Assembly (NCBI RefSeq): GCF_002157625.1
Contig: NZ_BDMM01000003.1
Location: forward strand, 372,001 to 436,000
Length of the DNA stretch: 64,000 nucleotides
Reading direction: 5' to 3'
DNA from: Brevundimonas sp. SH203
Lineage (GTDB): Bacteria > Pseudomonadota > Alphaproteobacteria > Caulobacterales > Caulobacteraceae
The position numbers were made by a program, and so were the translations under genes. The notes under the pieces are model-generated. The model saw only the letters and a list, made by a program, of their open reading frames with translations, was not told where the DNA came from and searched no databases. The stretch's first letter is position 1, and the number at the start of each line of letters is the position of its first letter. Shown piece after piece: positions 7,620 to 16,466 of the stretch.

Positions 7620-8794
7620 ACGCCCTCTCCCTGAACCGTCGTCACCTGCTGGCCGCCGCGACCGCCGGCATGGGCCTGGCCTTCGCGGGCCGGGTCGCCG
7701 CCGGGACGCGCGGCCCCGCCAACAAGCTGGTGGTCGTCATCGCGCGCGGCGCCATGGACGGCCTGTCCGTCACCGTCCCCTATGGCGACGCCAACTATCT
7801 TCCCTTGCGGGGCGGTCTGGCCATCGGCGCGCCGGGCGAGGCGAACGGCGCGCTGGCGATGGGCGAGGGCTTCGGCCTGCATCCGACGCTGGCGGGCCTG
7901 CACGATCTGTATGGTCAGGGCCAGATGCGGTTCGCCCCGGCGGTGGCCCTGCCCGTTCGCATCCGCTCGCACTTCGAGGCCCAGGACGTGCTGGAGAACG
8001 GCGGCGAGGCCCTGCGTCAACAGACCGACGGCTGGCTGAACCGCGCCCTGGCCGCGGCCGGCGGAACCACGGTGAAGGGCCTGTCCATCGGCGCCCAGAC
8101 GCCCCTGATCCTGCGCGGCGGCGCCCCCGTGTCCAGCTGGGCGCCGGGCGGGCTGGTGCGCGGCGGCGACCGCATCGCCGCCCTGCTTCAGGACCTCTAT
8201 GTCGACGATTCGCTGCTGGGCCAGAATCTGGCGCGCGGCCTGGCGACCGAGGAGCGGGTCGAGAGGGTCGGCGGCCAGCCGGTGCGTCGCAACGACGTCC
8301 AGGCCCTGGGTCAGGCCGTCGCCCGACTGATGAGCGGGCCGGATGGCGCCGACGGGGTCGCCGTCTCGCTGGACGGCTGGGACACCCATGCGGGTCAGAA
8401 GGCGCAGCTTCAGAACCGGCTGATCGGGCTGGATCAGCTGGTCATGGGGCTGAAGGCGGGTCTGGGCGACGCCTGGTCGCGCACCGCCCTTGTGGTCGCC
8501 ACCGAGTTCGGCCGCACCGCCCGCGCCAACGGCACGCAAGGCACCGATCACGGCACCGGCTCGTCCCTGTTGCTGGCGGGCGGGGCGATCAGGCGCGGCG
8601 GCCCCATCGGCGACTGGCCGACCCTGGCCGAGAACCGCCTGTTCGAGAACCGCGACCTGGCCCCGACCCTGGACATCCGTTCGGTGTTCAAGGGGCTGTT
8701 GCGCGATCACATGGGTCTGGATCGCGCCGCCCTGGACAACCGCGTCTTCCCCGGCAGCGCGGCCGAGGCCCCGGCGATGACCGGCCTGGTCTGA
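7616..8794 (+). CDS. DUF1501 protein with Tat-type signal peptide
   Basis: 392 aa from the ATG overlapping the DUF1800 stop. The N-terminus LNRRHLLAAATAGMGLAF followed by an A-rich cleavage region is a twin-arginine-like signal, so export of a folded protein is likely. Downstream motifs VIARGAMDGLSVTVPYGD, SLDGWDTHAGQ and VVATEFGRTARANGTQGTDHG are the DUF1501 signature, a family with remote resemblance to sulfatase/alkaline-phosphatase folds. Substrate unknown. Translationally coupled to DUF1800. Confidence 0.88.
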   Translation: MNALSLNRRHLLAAATAGMGLAFAGRVAAGTRGPANKLVVVIARGAMDGLSVTVPYGDANYLPLRGGLAIGAPGEANGALAMGEGFGLHPTLAGLHDLYGQGQMRFAPAVALPVRIRSHFEAQDVLENGGEALRQQTDGWLNRALAAAGGTTVKGLSIGAQTPLILRGGAPVSSWAPGGLVRGGDRIAALLQDLYVDDSLLGQNLARGLATEERVERVGGQPVRRNDVQALGQAVARLMSGPDGADGVAVSLDGWDTHAGQKAQLQNRLIGLDQLVMGLKAGLGDAWSRTALVVATEFGRTARANGTQGTDHGTGSSLLLAGGAIRRGGPIGDWPTLAENRLFENRDLAPTLDIRSVFKGLLRDHMGLDRAALDNRVFPGSAAEAPAMTGLV

Positions 8795-8973
8795 CGGCCG
8801 GCCGTCCGCCGCCGGCTTGCTTTCCGCGCCCGTCTGACGCATCAGGACGCATCACCTTGGACCCGGCCCTGTTCGCAGGCGACGGGTGGCTATCCCCGCC
8901 GCCGATCCGCTGGGAAACCGAACCGCCGCAAGCCGAACAGTCGGGCGCGGTTCATTCCAGATGTAGTCCCCCC

Positions 8974-10458
8974 ATGACCCTGATCGCCTCCGCGCGCCGG
9001 CAATGGCTCGCCAATCCGCGCCGCGACCTGCTGGCCGGCACCGTCGTCGCCCTGGCCCTGATCCCCGAGGCCATCGCCTTCTCCCTGATCGCCGGGGTCG
9101 ATCCGGCGGTGGGCCTGTACGCCAGCGTCGTCATCGCCGTCACCATCGCCTTCGTCGGCGGGCGCCCGGCCATGATCTCGGCCGCGACCGGGGCCATGGC
9201 CCTGCTGATGGTCACGCTGGTTCGCGACCACGGCCTCGAATATCTGTTCGCCGCCTCCATCCTGTGCGGGGTGTTCCAGATCGCCATCGGCCTGCTGAAA
9301 CTGGGCCGCTACATCAAGTTCGTCAGCCGCAGCGTGATGACCGGCTTCGTCAATTCGCTGGCCATCCTGATCTTCCTGGCCCAGATGCCCGAGTTGATCG
9401 GCGCGGGCCCGACCACCTACGTCCTGGTCGCGGCGGCCCTGGCCATCATCTATGGGGCGCCGCGCCTGACCCAGGCCGTCCCCTCGCCCCTGATCGCCAT
9501 CGTGGTCATCAGCGCCGTGGTCATGGTGATGAAGCTGGACGTCCGCACCGTCGGCGACATGGGCCAGATGCCCACGACCCTGCCGATGTTCCACCTGCCG
9601 GCAGTGCCCCTGACGTGGGAGACGCTGGTCATCATCGCGCCCATCTCGGCGACCCTGGCCTTCGTCGGTTTGCTGGAAAGCCTGCTGACCGCCAATCTGA
9701 TCGACGACGTCACCGACACCCCGTCCGACAAGGATCGCGAGACGCGCGGCCAGGGGATCGCCAACATCCTGTCGCCGCTGTTCGGCGGCATGGCGGGCTG
9801 CGCCATGATCGGCCAGTCGATGATCAATGTCGGGTCGGGCGCGCGCGGGCGGTTGTCGACCCTGTGGGCCGGTCTGTTCCTGCTGTTCCTGATGCTGGCG
9901 CTTCAGGACTGGGTGGCGCGCATTCCGATGGCGGCCCTGGTCGCGGTCATGATCATGGTGTCGGTCGGCACCTTCGACTGGAACTCGGTGCTGAAGCTGC
10001 GGACCCTGCCGCTTCAGTCGTCGATCGTCATGATCGCCACCACCGTCACCGTCGTCGCCACCCATGACCTGTCCAAGGGCGTGGTGCTGGGCGTCGTTCT
10101 GTCCGCCGTCTTCTTCATGCGGAAACTGGGCAAGACGCTTGTGGTGACCGAAATCGAGACGCCCGAGCCCGGAGCCCTGCGCTACCGCGTGTTCGGCCAG
10201 CTGTTCTTCGGCTCGGCCGATCTGTTCGCCGCCAGTTTCGAACACCACGGCCAGCCGACCCATGTCCAGATCGACATGAGCGACGCCCATCTGTGGGATC
10301 TGACCGGCGTCGCCGCCGTGGACAAGGTGGTGTTCCGCTATCGCCGCCAGGGCGCCCAGGTTCAGGTCGTCGGCATGAACGAGGCCGCCCGCACCCTGGT
10401 CGCGCGGGTGGGGCGGTTCGAGAAGATGCATCTGCCGGCCGAAGCCGGCGCGCATTAG
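8974..10458 (+). CDS. SulP family anion transporter with STAS domain
   Basis: 494 aa. Residues 10-385 carry 10 or more hydrophobic segments, with the SulP motif [28 protein letters not shown] at the N-terminus and [13 protein letters not shown] in the core. The C-terminal about 95 residues form a STAS domain ([36 protein letters not shown]). Such proteins carry sulfate, bicarbonate or dicarboxylates across the inner membrane. ATG 8974 is chosen because the upstream 39 codons to a TTG at 8857 look non-coding. No carbonic anhydrase or sulfur gene is adjacent to narrow the substrate. Confidence 0.88.
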   Translation: MTLIASARRQWLANPRRDLLAGTVVALALIPEAIAFSLIAGVDPAVGLYASVVIAVTIAFVGGRPAMISAATGAMALLMVTLVRDHGLEYLFAASILCGVFQIAIGLLKLGRYIKFVSRSVMTGFVNSLAILIFLAQMPELIGAGPTTYVLVAAALAIIYGAPRLTQAVPSPLIAIVVISAVVMVMKLDVRTVGDMGQMPTTLPMFHLPAVPLTWETLVIIAPISATLAFVGLLESLLTANLIDDVTDTPSDKDRETRGQGIANILSPLFGGMAGCAMIGQSMINVGSGARGRLSTLWAGLFLLFLMLALQDWVARIPMAALVAVMIMVSVGTFDWNSVLKLRTLPLQSSIVMIATTVTVVATHDLSKGVVLGVVLSAVFFMRKLGKTLVVTEIETPEPGALRYRVFGQLFFGSADLFAASFEHHGQPTHVQIDMSDAHLWDLTGVAAVDKVVFRYRRQGAQVQVVGMNEAARTLVARVGRFEKMHLPAEAGAH

Positions 10459-10462
10459 GCGG

Positions 10463-10654
10463 TCAGGCCGCCTCGGGCTTGGGCATCTTGCAGATGCGGT
10501 TCAGGTCCGCGCGGATCGAACTGCCCTGGAAATGCGAGATTTCGGCGCCCGAATATCCCTCGCCGGACAGGGCCTTGACCACGTCCCCCGTGTTCAGACA
10601 GTTCTGGGTGCGGGCCAGCTGATAGGCGCGCTCCACGACGTGGGTGCGGTTCAT
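10463..10654 (-). CDS. Small conserved-looking hypothetical protein
   Basis: 63 aa ([22 protein letters not shown]...). Highly soluble, with no signal or membrane segment; a predicted helix-rich fold with one Cys in each half. It reads as genuine coding sequence: good start context, convergent 4 bp from the SulP stop, divergent from cspA. I do not recognise a named domain. Confidence 0.65.
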   Translation of the reverse strand: MNRTHVVERAYQLARTQNCLNTGDVVKALSGEGYSGAEISHFQGSSIRADLNRICKMPKPEAA

Positions 10655-10780
10655 TGGGAATGCCTTTCGTTCGCCGCATCAACGCCTTGCAAGCTAAACC
10701 GTTCCATCCGTTGAATTTTGTCGCCCCACGGCCCGCGCTTGCATTTGTCACAAAGACCTGCGCACATAAGCCTCGTCGAT

Positions 10781-10820
10781 CTCTCTGCGTAACGCCCACT
10801 CTCTCTGCGAACGCACGAGT
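10781..10820 (+). repeat. 20-bp tandem direct repeat in the cspA upstream region
   Basis: CTCTCTGCG recurs at 10781-10789 and 10801-10809 within two 20-bp units that also share AACGC. It lies 74-113 nt before the cspA start, probably inside the long 5'UTR usual for cold-shock genes. The gap 10655-10893 otherwise shows no clear promoter. Confidence 0.45.
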
Positions 10821-10893
10821 CCAGGCCGCTCCCATTCAGACCCGACAGGCCGCAGGGGCGTTCCCTCGGTCAATCTCTAACGGAGGTCTCATC

Positions 10894-11103
10894 ATGGCTA
10901 CCGGCACTGTCAAATGGTTCAACGCCACCAAGGGCTACGGCTTCATCCAACCCGACGACGGCGGCAAGGACGTCTTCGTCCACATCTCGGCCGTTGAAGC
11001 CGCCGGCCTGCGCGGCCTGGACGAAAACCAGAAGGTTTCCTACGAGCTGGAACGCGACAAGCGTTCGGGCAAGGAATCGGCTGGCCAGCTCCAGACCGCC
11101 TGA
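10894..11103 (+). CDS. cspA: Cold-shock protein, CspA family
   Basis: 69 aa single cold-shock domain with both RNA-binding motifs: RNP1 [11 protein letters not shown] and RNP2 DVFVHISAV, beginning [17 protein letters not shown]. CspA proteins bind single-stranded RNA/DNA and melt secondary structure. ATG 10894 has a strong GGAGG 8 nt upstream; the longer frame from 10654 is rejected. A 240-nt leader and an excellent downstream terminator make it a monocistronic unit. Confidence 0.95.
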   Translation: MATGTVKWFNATKGYGFIQPDDGGKDVFVHISAVEAAGLRGLDENQKVSYELERDKRSGKESAGQLQTA

Positions 11104-11125
11104 GTTCGGTCCAATCCGATACGGA

Positions 11126-11155
11126 AACGGCGGCCCCGCAACGGGCCGCCGTTTT
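11126..11155 (+). terminator. Intrinsic terminator of cspA
   Basis: 11-bp perfect GC-rich stem (AACGGCGGCCC 11126-11136 / complement 11143-11153), 6-nt loop, followed by TTTT. It starts 23 nt after the cspA stop. Confidence 0.9.
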
Positions 11156-11234
11156 CAATTGGGGCGCCGCTCTGCCCGCGACAGCGGAACCCGATCAAGG
11201 TCGGTTCATCACAACGGACACGGCGACCCCACCA

Positions 11235-11296
11235 CGAACACGACGGCGCGGTCTCGTCGTGGTCGTCGTGAACTCGCTGTGATCGCTGTGACGAAC
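11235..11296 (+). repeat. Dispersed repeat, family D copy 1 (GTCTCGTCGTG type)
   Basis: About 62 bp (CGAACACGACGGCGCGGTCT... to ...GTGACGAAC) with a close relative at 22383-22446 in the same orientation. The core contains overlapping CGTCGTG units able to pair with the leading CACGACG. Located between the cspA terminator and the FMN reductase stop. Confidence 0.7.
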
Positions 11297-11309
11297 CCGC
11301 CCCCGGCGA

Positions 11310-11864
11310 CTATGCCTTCGTCTTGTCGATCCAGGCGGCGAACGCATCCATGAAGTCCTTGAGGAACTTGCGGGTGTCGTCCTTTGTCAGCTTGCCGTCG
11401 TCGTCCAGCAGGTCGGCGACGTTGCCGATATAGGCTTCCGGCTGCTGCATCGTGGGCATCCCCAGGAAGACCAGGGGCTGGCGCAGGTGGTGGTTGGCGC
11501 CGAAGGCGGCCAAGGCGCCGGGCGAGACGCTGACGATGGCGGCGGGCTTCTTGGCCCAGATGCTGTGGCCATAGGGGCGCGAGCCGACGTCCAGCGCATT
11601 CTTCAGCGCGCCGGGGATGGAGCGGTTGTATTCCGGCGTCACGAACAGCACGGCCTCGGTCGTCGCCACCTCTTCGCGGAACCGCGTCCAGGCGGGCGGC
11701 GGCGCGTCGGTCTCCAGATCGGGGTCGTAGAGCGGCAGGTCGCCGATCTCGACCAGCTCCAGCTCAAGCGCCGGCGCGGCCATCGCCTTCAATTCCAGAC
11801 CGATGGCGCGCGAATAGGAGCCTTTGCGAAGGCTGCCGACGATCAGGGCGACGCGGACGGTCAT
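11310..11864 (-). CDS. NADPH-dependent FMN reductase (azoreductase/ChrR-like)
   Basis: 184 aa from ATG 11864, which has GGAGA about 8 nt upstream; an upstream in-frame start (11891) would add nine residues. Flavodoxin-like fold: VALIVGSLRKGSYSRAIG phosphate-binding loop, PLYDPDLE, and VLFVTPEYNRSIPGALKNALDVGSR, the signature of NAD(P)H-dependent FMN reductases that reduce quinones, azo dyes or chromate as soluble dimers. It stands alone, convergent with cspA. Confidence 0.88.
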   Translation of the reverse strand: MTVRVALIVGSLRKGSYSRAIGLELKAMAAPALELELVEIGDLPLYDPDLETDAPPPAWTRFREEVATTEAVLFVTPEYNRSIPGALKNALDVGSRPYGHSIWAKKPAAIVSVSPGALAAFGANHHLRQPLVFLGMPTMQQPEAYIGNVADLLDDDGKLTKDDTRKFLKDFMDAFAAWIDKTKA

Positions 11865-11942
11865 GGGGGTCTCCGGGCTGGACGGGTTCAAGCGCCAGCA
11901 TAACCGATGCGTCGGGCCGATGTTCCCTTGAAACCTGCGGGA

Positions 11943-13211
11943 TCAGCCCCCGAACAGCGCCTTGGCGAACGCCTCGCCCGCCGGGGCGGCGGCCTTTGGC
12001 CCCAGCACGGCGCTGGCCGCCTGGCCCGAGGCCAGCAGCCGCCCGCCGACCGCCCGCACGTCCTCGGCCGACTGGGCCTCCAGCTGTTCGGTCATCGCCA
12101 GGCTGGAGCGGGGGGCGCCGAAAATCAGGGTTTGGGCGGCGTTGCGGCCCGCCCGGCTCATCGGGTTTTCGTCCGACATCCACAGACCGGCCTTCATCAC
12201 CGCCTTGGCGCGCGCCAGTTCCTTGTCGGTCGGCCCGGTTTCGGCCAGCGCCCGCACCTCGGCCGCCGAAACCTCGGCCAGCTCCCTGGCCCGATCCGCC
12301 GCCGCCCCGGCGTAGATGCCCAGGACGCCCGCATCCTCATACGGCTCCTGATAGGCGTCGATGGCGTAGGCCAGCCCACGCTCCTCGCGCGCGCTCTGGA
12401 ACAGGCGCGACGCCATGCCCCCGCCCAGGATTTCGCCGAACAGCCGCATGGCCGACAGGGCCGGATCGGTCGCCGACAGGGCAGGCAGCTGGAACACCAG
12501 ATTGGCCTGTTCGATCTTGCGCGTCAGTTTCGCATGGCCGCCGACGAAGACGGCCGGGGCCGGGGCCTCGACCGGGGTCGCCACCGCATCCCCGAACCAG
12601 CGCTCGGCCAGGGCCAGCAGTTCGCCCTCCTCCACCGCGCCGGACACGGACACCACCATCCGGTCGGGCGAATACAGCCGCGCGCGCCAGGCCTCGACCG
12701 AGGACTTGTCGGCGGGCTTCAGGCTGGCGATGGAGCCCAGGATCGGCCGCCCCATCGGCTGGCCCTCGAAGGCGCGGGTCTGGACCATTTCGAACACATG
12801 GTCGTCGGGCGTGTCGAAGGCCTCGGCGATCTCCTGGGCCACCACGTCCTTTTCGCGCACGATCTCGGCCGGATCGAGCGTGGGGCGGAACACCAGATCC
12901 GACAGAACCTGCATGGCCAGCGGCAAGGAACCGTCCAGCCCCCGCACCTCGAAACTGGTCCGCTCGTATCCGGTGGAGGCGTTGATCGTGCCGCCCTCGG
13001 CCTCGATCCGCTCGACGATCTCGCGCGCGGCCATGTCGCCCGCGCCCTTGAACACCAGATGCTCCAGCAGGTGCGACCAGCCCGAGCGGTCCTCGGCCTC
13101 CCAGCGCGCCCCGCCCTTGACGGTGACGACGACGGCCAGGGTCTTCAGGCCGGGCATGGGATCGCAGACGACGCGGACGCCGTTGGACAGGGTGTGAAGG
13201 GAAGCGGTCAG
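11943..13211 (-). CDS. M16 family zinc peptidase (mitochondrial processing peptidase-like)
   Basis: About 422 aa. Inverted zinc motif HLLEH (HLLEHLVFKG) and distal ligand region EAEGGTINASTGYERTSF in the N-terminal half, with the typical second inactive half (GGGMASRLFQSAREERGLAYAID). The family includes PqqL/MPP-like proteases; its bacterial substrate is unclear. Start problem: the N-terminal sequence LTASLHTLSNGVRV begins with CTG at 13211 overlapping the surf1 stop (CTGA); the nearest conventional start is a GTG at 13286 inside surf1. I give the CTG position with reservations. Confidence 0.85.
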   Translation of the reverse strand: MTASLHTLSNGVRVVCDPMPGLKTLAVVVTVKGGARWEAEDRSGWSHLLEHLVFKGAGDMAAREIVERIEAEGGTINASTGYERTSFEVRGLDGSLPLAMQVLSDLVFRPTLDPAEIVREKDVVAQEIAEAFDTPDDHVFEMVQTRAFEGQPMGRPILGSIASLKPADKSSVEAWRARLYSPDRMVVSVSGAVEEGELLALAERWFGDAVATPVEAPAPAVFVGGHAKLTRKIEQANLVFQLPALSATDPALSAMRLFGEILGGGMASRLFQSAREERGLAYAIDAYQEPYEDAGVLGIYAGAAADRARELAEVSAAEVRALAETGPTDKELARAKAVMKAGLWMSDENPMSRAGRNAAQTLIFGAPRSSLAMTEQLEAQSAEDVRAVGGRLLASGQAASAVLGPKAAAPAGEAFAKALFGG

Positions 13212-13909
13212 GAAAGGACTTTCTTGGTTCGACGACGAAGCAGCGCCACATAGAAGCCGACGAGCGCGATCGCCAGTCCGAACCACGTCAGGGCGTAGCC
13301 GAAATGGTTGTTGGAGAAGGCGGCCGGCGGGGCCGAGGGGCGCAGGGCCGGGAACTCGGGATTGGTCGCGCTCAGGGCGAAGACCACCTCGGGCCGCACG
13401 GGGCCGGCGACCTTCAGCGCCCGGGCCATGGCCGCCGTGTCGCGGGCGTAGAAGCGAGCGCCGGTCGGCGCGGGGGCCATGCCGCCCGGCTTGGGCGCAG
13501 TGCGGAACTCGCCCATCAGCACCAGCGGCAGGGTGGTCTCGATCACGCGCGGCCGCGTCGCCACGCCCTCGCCGACGAAGCCCCGGTCAACCAGCAGGGT
13601 GAAGTCCCGACCGGCGGGACGACAGGCCGAGATCAGCCGCACCCCCGCCTCGCCGTCATGGATCGACTGCAACTCCACGAAGGGGGCGGTGGCCAGTCCG
13701 GGACAGACGATCAGGGTCTTGCGGAACTCCAGATCGCCTTCAGCCAGCACCTGATCCAGCGGCGCGGCCGGTTTCGCCGCCGCCGCATCCGCCGCCGCGA
13801 TCAGCCCTTGCTTCCACTTCAGCCGCTCGACCTGCCAGACGCCCAGACCGACCAGCAGGACCACGGCGAGCGCCGTCAGCACGGTCAGCCCCCACGGGAA
13901 ACGCCTCAT
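13208..13909 (-). CDS. SURF1 family cytochrome oxidase assembly protein
   Basis: 233 aa with one N-terminal helix (LTVLTALAVVLLVGLGVWQVERLKWK), a periplasmic domain containing LLVDRGFVGEG, and a C-terminal helix (NNHFGYALTWFGLAIALVGFYVALLRRR), the classic SURF1 topology. It assists heme a insertion into subunit I of aa3 oxidase. Start ATG overlaps the DUF983 stop (ATGA, 13906-13909). Confidence 0.9.
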   Translation of the reverse strand: MRRFPWGLTVLTALAVVLLVGLGVWQVERLKWKQGLIAAADAAAAKPAAPLDQVLAEGDLEFRKTLIVCPGLATAPFVELQSIHDGEAGVRLISACRPAGRDFTLLVDRGFVGEGVATRPRVIETTLPLVLMGEFRTAPKPGGMAPAPTGARFYARDTAAMARALKVAGPVRPEVVFALSATNPEFPALRPSAPPAAFSNNHFGYALTWFGLAIALVGFYVALLRRRTKKVLS

Positions 13910-14307
13910 CGCTGGTTCCTGTACTGCAACCCGATCATCAGCCCCCGCCCCGGCCGCATCAGCGCCAGCGACAGGCCCGCCACCATCGGCAGCCAGACGA
14001 TCAGATGCAGCCACATCGGCGGGTGGAATTTGATCTCCACGAAGAGGGCCGAGAACACCACGATGAAGCCGGCGATCTGCATGATGAAGGTCGCCGGGCC
14101 GTCGCCGGTCTGGATGGTCGAAAAGTCCAGCCCGCACGCCTCGCACGCCGGCCGAACCTTCAGGAAGCCGTCGAACAGCCGCCCCTGGCCGCACCGCGGA
14201 CAGCGCCCCCTTACCGCCGCGCGAACCGGGTGATCGCAAACGACGACGGCGCGGGACGATGGCTCGTCCCGCGCCGTTTCGCTGGTTTCAGGGCCGTCCT
14301 GGATCAA
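13906..14307 (-). CDS. DUF983 zinc-ribbon membrane protein
   Basis: 133 aa. A zinc-ribbon (CPRCGQGRLFDGFLKVRPACEACGLDF, four Cys) is followed by two transmembrane helices. DUF983 genes are a regular member of alphaproteobacterial cox clusters. The start is TTG at 14307, overlapping the coxC stop by 4 nt (TTGA), unusual but consistent with translational coupling in this operon. Confidence 0.88.
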   Translation of the reverse strand: MIQDGPETSETARDEPSSRAVVVCDHPVRAAVRGRCPRCGQGRLFDGFLKVRPACEACGLDFSTIQTGDGPATFIMQIAGFIVVFSALFVEIKFHPPMWLHLIVWLPMVAGLSLALMRPGRGLMIGLQYRNQR

Positions 14308-15212
14308 CCGAAGACGACATAGACGAAGGCGAACAGGAACAGCCAGACCACGTCCACGAAGTGCCAGTACCAGGCCGCCGCCTCGAAGCCGAAATGCTTC
14401 TGCGGGGTGAAGTCGCCGGCCAGCAGACGGATCAGGCAGACCGTCAGGAAGATGGTCCCGACCAGGACGTGGAAGCCGTGGAAGCCCGTGGCCATGAAGA
14501 AGATGGAGCCATACAGGCCCGAGTTCACGGCCTCTTCGTTGAAGAACAGCTTTTCGTGCAGGATGTGGTGGTATTCATAGGCCTGGACGCAGGTGAACAG
14601 CACGCCCAGCGCCACGGTGATGGCCAGGGCGATCTTGGCGCCCTTGCGGTCCCCGACCTGGATGGCGTGGTGCGCCCAGGTGACGGTGCAGCCCGACAGC
14701 AGCAGGGTCACGGTGTTCAGCAGCGGCAGCTGCCACGGCGACAGCACCTCGACCCCCTTGGGCGGCCAGGTCGACCAGGCCTTGGCCGTGTCGGCCCAGG
14801 TGCCCACTTCCGGCGTCAGCGCCCGGGATTCGTGGAACAGGGCCATGTCGAAGAACATCCAGAAGAAGGCGACGAAGAACATCACCTCCGACGCGATGAA
14901 CAGGATCATGCCGTAGCGCAGGCCGATGGAGACGACCGGCGTATGGTCGCCCGCCTTGGACTCCTTGATCACGTCCGACCACCAGCCGAACATGGAGATC
15001 AGCACCCCCGCCAGACCGGCGAAGAAGACGCCGGGCTTGCCCTGGGCCAGGAAGTTGGCGGCGATCGGGCCGCCGTCCGCCGGGGCCAGTCCCTTCATCC
15101 AGATCACCGCCCCGATGAACATGATGGTGGCGGCCATGGACGACACCAGCGGCCACGGGCTGGGCGGAACCAGGTGATAGTCGTGCTGCGGAGCGGCGTG
15201 CGCGTCGGCCAT
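14304..15212 (-). CDS. ctaE: Cytochrome c oxidase subunit III
   Basis: 302 aa, about seven transmembrane helices. Recognisable by DYHLVPPSPWPLVSS at the N-terminus, the RYGMILFIASEVMFFVAFFWMFF helix, HESRALTPEVGTWADTAK, ACVQAYEY-like CVQAYEYHH and the C-terminal HFGFEAAAWYWHFVDVVWLFLF. ATG 15212 (MADAHAAPQ) is preferred to an upstream start at 15236. Part of the aa3 oxidase that reduces oxygen with cytochrome c electrons. Confidence 0.96.
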   Translation of the reverse strand: MADAHAAPQHDYHLVPPSPWPLVSSMAATIMFIGAVIWMKGLAPADGGPIAANFLAQGKPGVFFAGLAGVLISMFGWWSDVIKESKAGDHTPVVSIGLRYGMILFIASEVMFFVAFFWMFFDMALFHESRALTPEVGTWADTAKAWSTWPPKGVEVLSPWQLPLLNTVTLLLSGCTVTWAHHAIQVGDRKGAKIALAITVALGVLFTCVQAYEYHHILHEKLFFNEEAVNSGLYGSIFFMATGFHGFHVLVGTIFLTVCLIRLLAGDFTPQKHFGFEAAAWYWHFVDVVWLFLFAFVYVVFG

Positions 15213-15335
15213 GCGGTCTCTTCCCCTCAAATCCATCCTCGGTCGGGCCTTTTGTCAGGCCTCGATCCTGCGATGAAGTCACCGTTTCTTCCGACATAAC
15301 GCCGTCGAGCGCAACAGGCCAGACGCCGGACGGCC

Positions 15336-15740
15336 TTAATCCCGCCCCGCCAGAGCCGCGAAGGCGCGGGTCGCGAAGACCGACAGCGGCTGCGGCAGGT
15401 CGTCGAGGTCGAACCAGCCCATGTCCGACAGCTTGTCCGGCTCGGTCAGGCGCGGTTCGCCCCGGACCTCGCGCGCCAGATAGATCATCGACAGCCAGTG
15501 CTGGCCGTCGGCGGGCAGGATTTCCTCGGTCAGGCACAGGAAGTCGACGCCGCCGATGGTCAGGCCCGTCTCCTCCTCGGCCTCTCGCCGCGCGGCCTCG
15601 GCCGAGGGCTCCATCGCATCGACCTTGCCGCCGACGATGTTCCAGGCCCCGGCCTCGGGCGCCCCGACCCGCCGATACAGCAGCACCCGGCCGTCGTCGC
15701 GCCGGATCACCAGGCCGCACCCCACGCCGGGGAAATCCAC
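15336..15740 (-). CDS. NUDIX hydrolase
   Basis: 134 aa from GTG 15740 (MDFPGVGCGLVIRR). The Nudix box GGKVDAMEPSAEAARREAEEETGL fits GX5EX7REUXEEXGU completely, so a nucleoside-diphosphate-linked substrate is hydrolysed using Mg2+. TTG 15755 is an alternative start. It lies between ctaG and coxC; a 123-bp gap separates it from coxC, whereas it follows ctaG almost directly. A Nudix gene inside a cox cluster is unusual, and nothing ties it to oxidase assembly. Confidence 0.87.
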   Translation of the reverse strand: MDFPGVGCGLVIRRDDGRVLLYRRVGAPEAGAWNIVGGKVDAMEPSAEAARREAEEETGLTIGGVDFLCLTEEILPADGQHWLSMIYLAREVRGEPRLTEPDKLSDMGWFDLDDLPQPLSVFATRAFAALAGRD

Positions 15741-15759
15741 GCCGGGCCGGGCCAAGGCG

Positions 15760-16296
15760 TCAGGCCGCCGGCGCGTCGACGGACGGATAGAAGGTGTAGC
15801 TGAGGGTGATCTCGCGCGCGCCCCGCGCATCGCGATCGGTGGCCAGTTCGGGCGCGATGAAATACTGCATCGGGAACTGGCGCGTCTCGCCTGCCGCCAG
15901 CGTCTGGTCGGTGAAGCAGAAGCATTGCAGCTTCTGGAAATACGGCCCCGTATATTCCGGCACGACATTATAACCGGCCCGCACCTGGATCGGCCGATCC
16001 GAGGTGTTGGTCACGTCGAAATAGGCCAGTCCCGTCTCGCCGATCCGCACCCGCTGCGTCGCCTGTTCCGCCTTGAAGGTCATGGGCAGGCCCCGGACAT
16101 TGGTGTCGAACCGCACCAGCACGGTCTGGTCCAGCACCTGGTCCGGCGCCTTTTGCGCCCGCCGCACCGTGCCGTCGAAGCCCGTGACCTGGCAGAACAT
16201 CCGATAAAGCGGCACCGCCGCGAAGGCCGCGCCCGTCATCCCCATGACGCCCAGCACGCAGACGATGGCGATCAGGTTCTTGCGGTCCGTCCTCAT
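15760..16296 (-). CDS. ctaG: Cytochrome c oxidase assembly protein CtaG/Cox11
   Basis: 178 aa: one N-terminal membrane anchor, then a periplasmic immunoglobulin-like domain with the copper motif CFCF (KLQCFCFTDQ) and VPLYRMFCQVTGFDGT. Cox11 delivers copper to the CuB site of subunit I. Its ATG overlaps the stop of the upstream small membrane protein (ATGA, 16293-16296). Confidence 0.95.
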   Translation of the reverse strand: MRTDRKNLIAIVCVLGVMGMTGAAFAAVPLYRMFCQVTGFDGTVRRAQKAPDQVLDQTVLVRFDTNVRGLPMTFKAEQATQRVRIGETGLAYFDVTNTSDRPIQVRAGYNVVPEYTGPYFQKLQCFCFTDQTLAAGETRQFPMQYFIAPELATDRDARGAREITLSYTFYPSVDAPAA

Positions 16297-16463
16297 GGTT
16301 GGGACGTCGCGACGGCGCGCTCCAGCTCACGTTCCGCCGCCTGGTTCTGCTGCAGCCGCAGGACGGTGGTGGCGAAGACCAGGACGATGAAGGCGATCAG
16401 GGCGCTGGCGATCCAGACGTTGCGACGCTTGCGTGCGCGCAGCTCTTCGGGGGTCAGACGCAT
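16293..16463 (-). CDS. Small single-helix membrane protein of the cox operon (CoxF-like)
   Basis: 56 aa: MRLTPEELRARKRRNVWIAS, then a hydrophobic helix (ALIAFIVLVFATTVLRL) and a charged tail ending VATSQP. Position and topology (positive-inside N-terminus, one helix) match the small CoxF-type protein often found between ctaB and ctaG in alphaproteobacteria. It starts 3 nt after the ctaB stop and overlaps ctaG by 4 nt, so it is surely translated. Role in oxidase assembly is presumed only. Confidence 0.8.
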   Translation of the reverse strand: MRLTPEELRARKRRNVWIASALIAFIVLVFATTVLRLQQNQAAERELERAVATSQP

Positions 16464-16466
16464 GGC

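Noticed and set aside
6041..8794. One 917-codon gene fusing the DUF1800 region to DUF1501
   Set aside because: The first 525 codons are out of phase with the well-supported DUF1800 gene; only the part from ATG 7616 is real.
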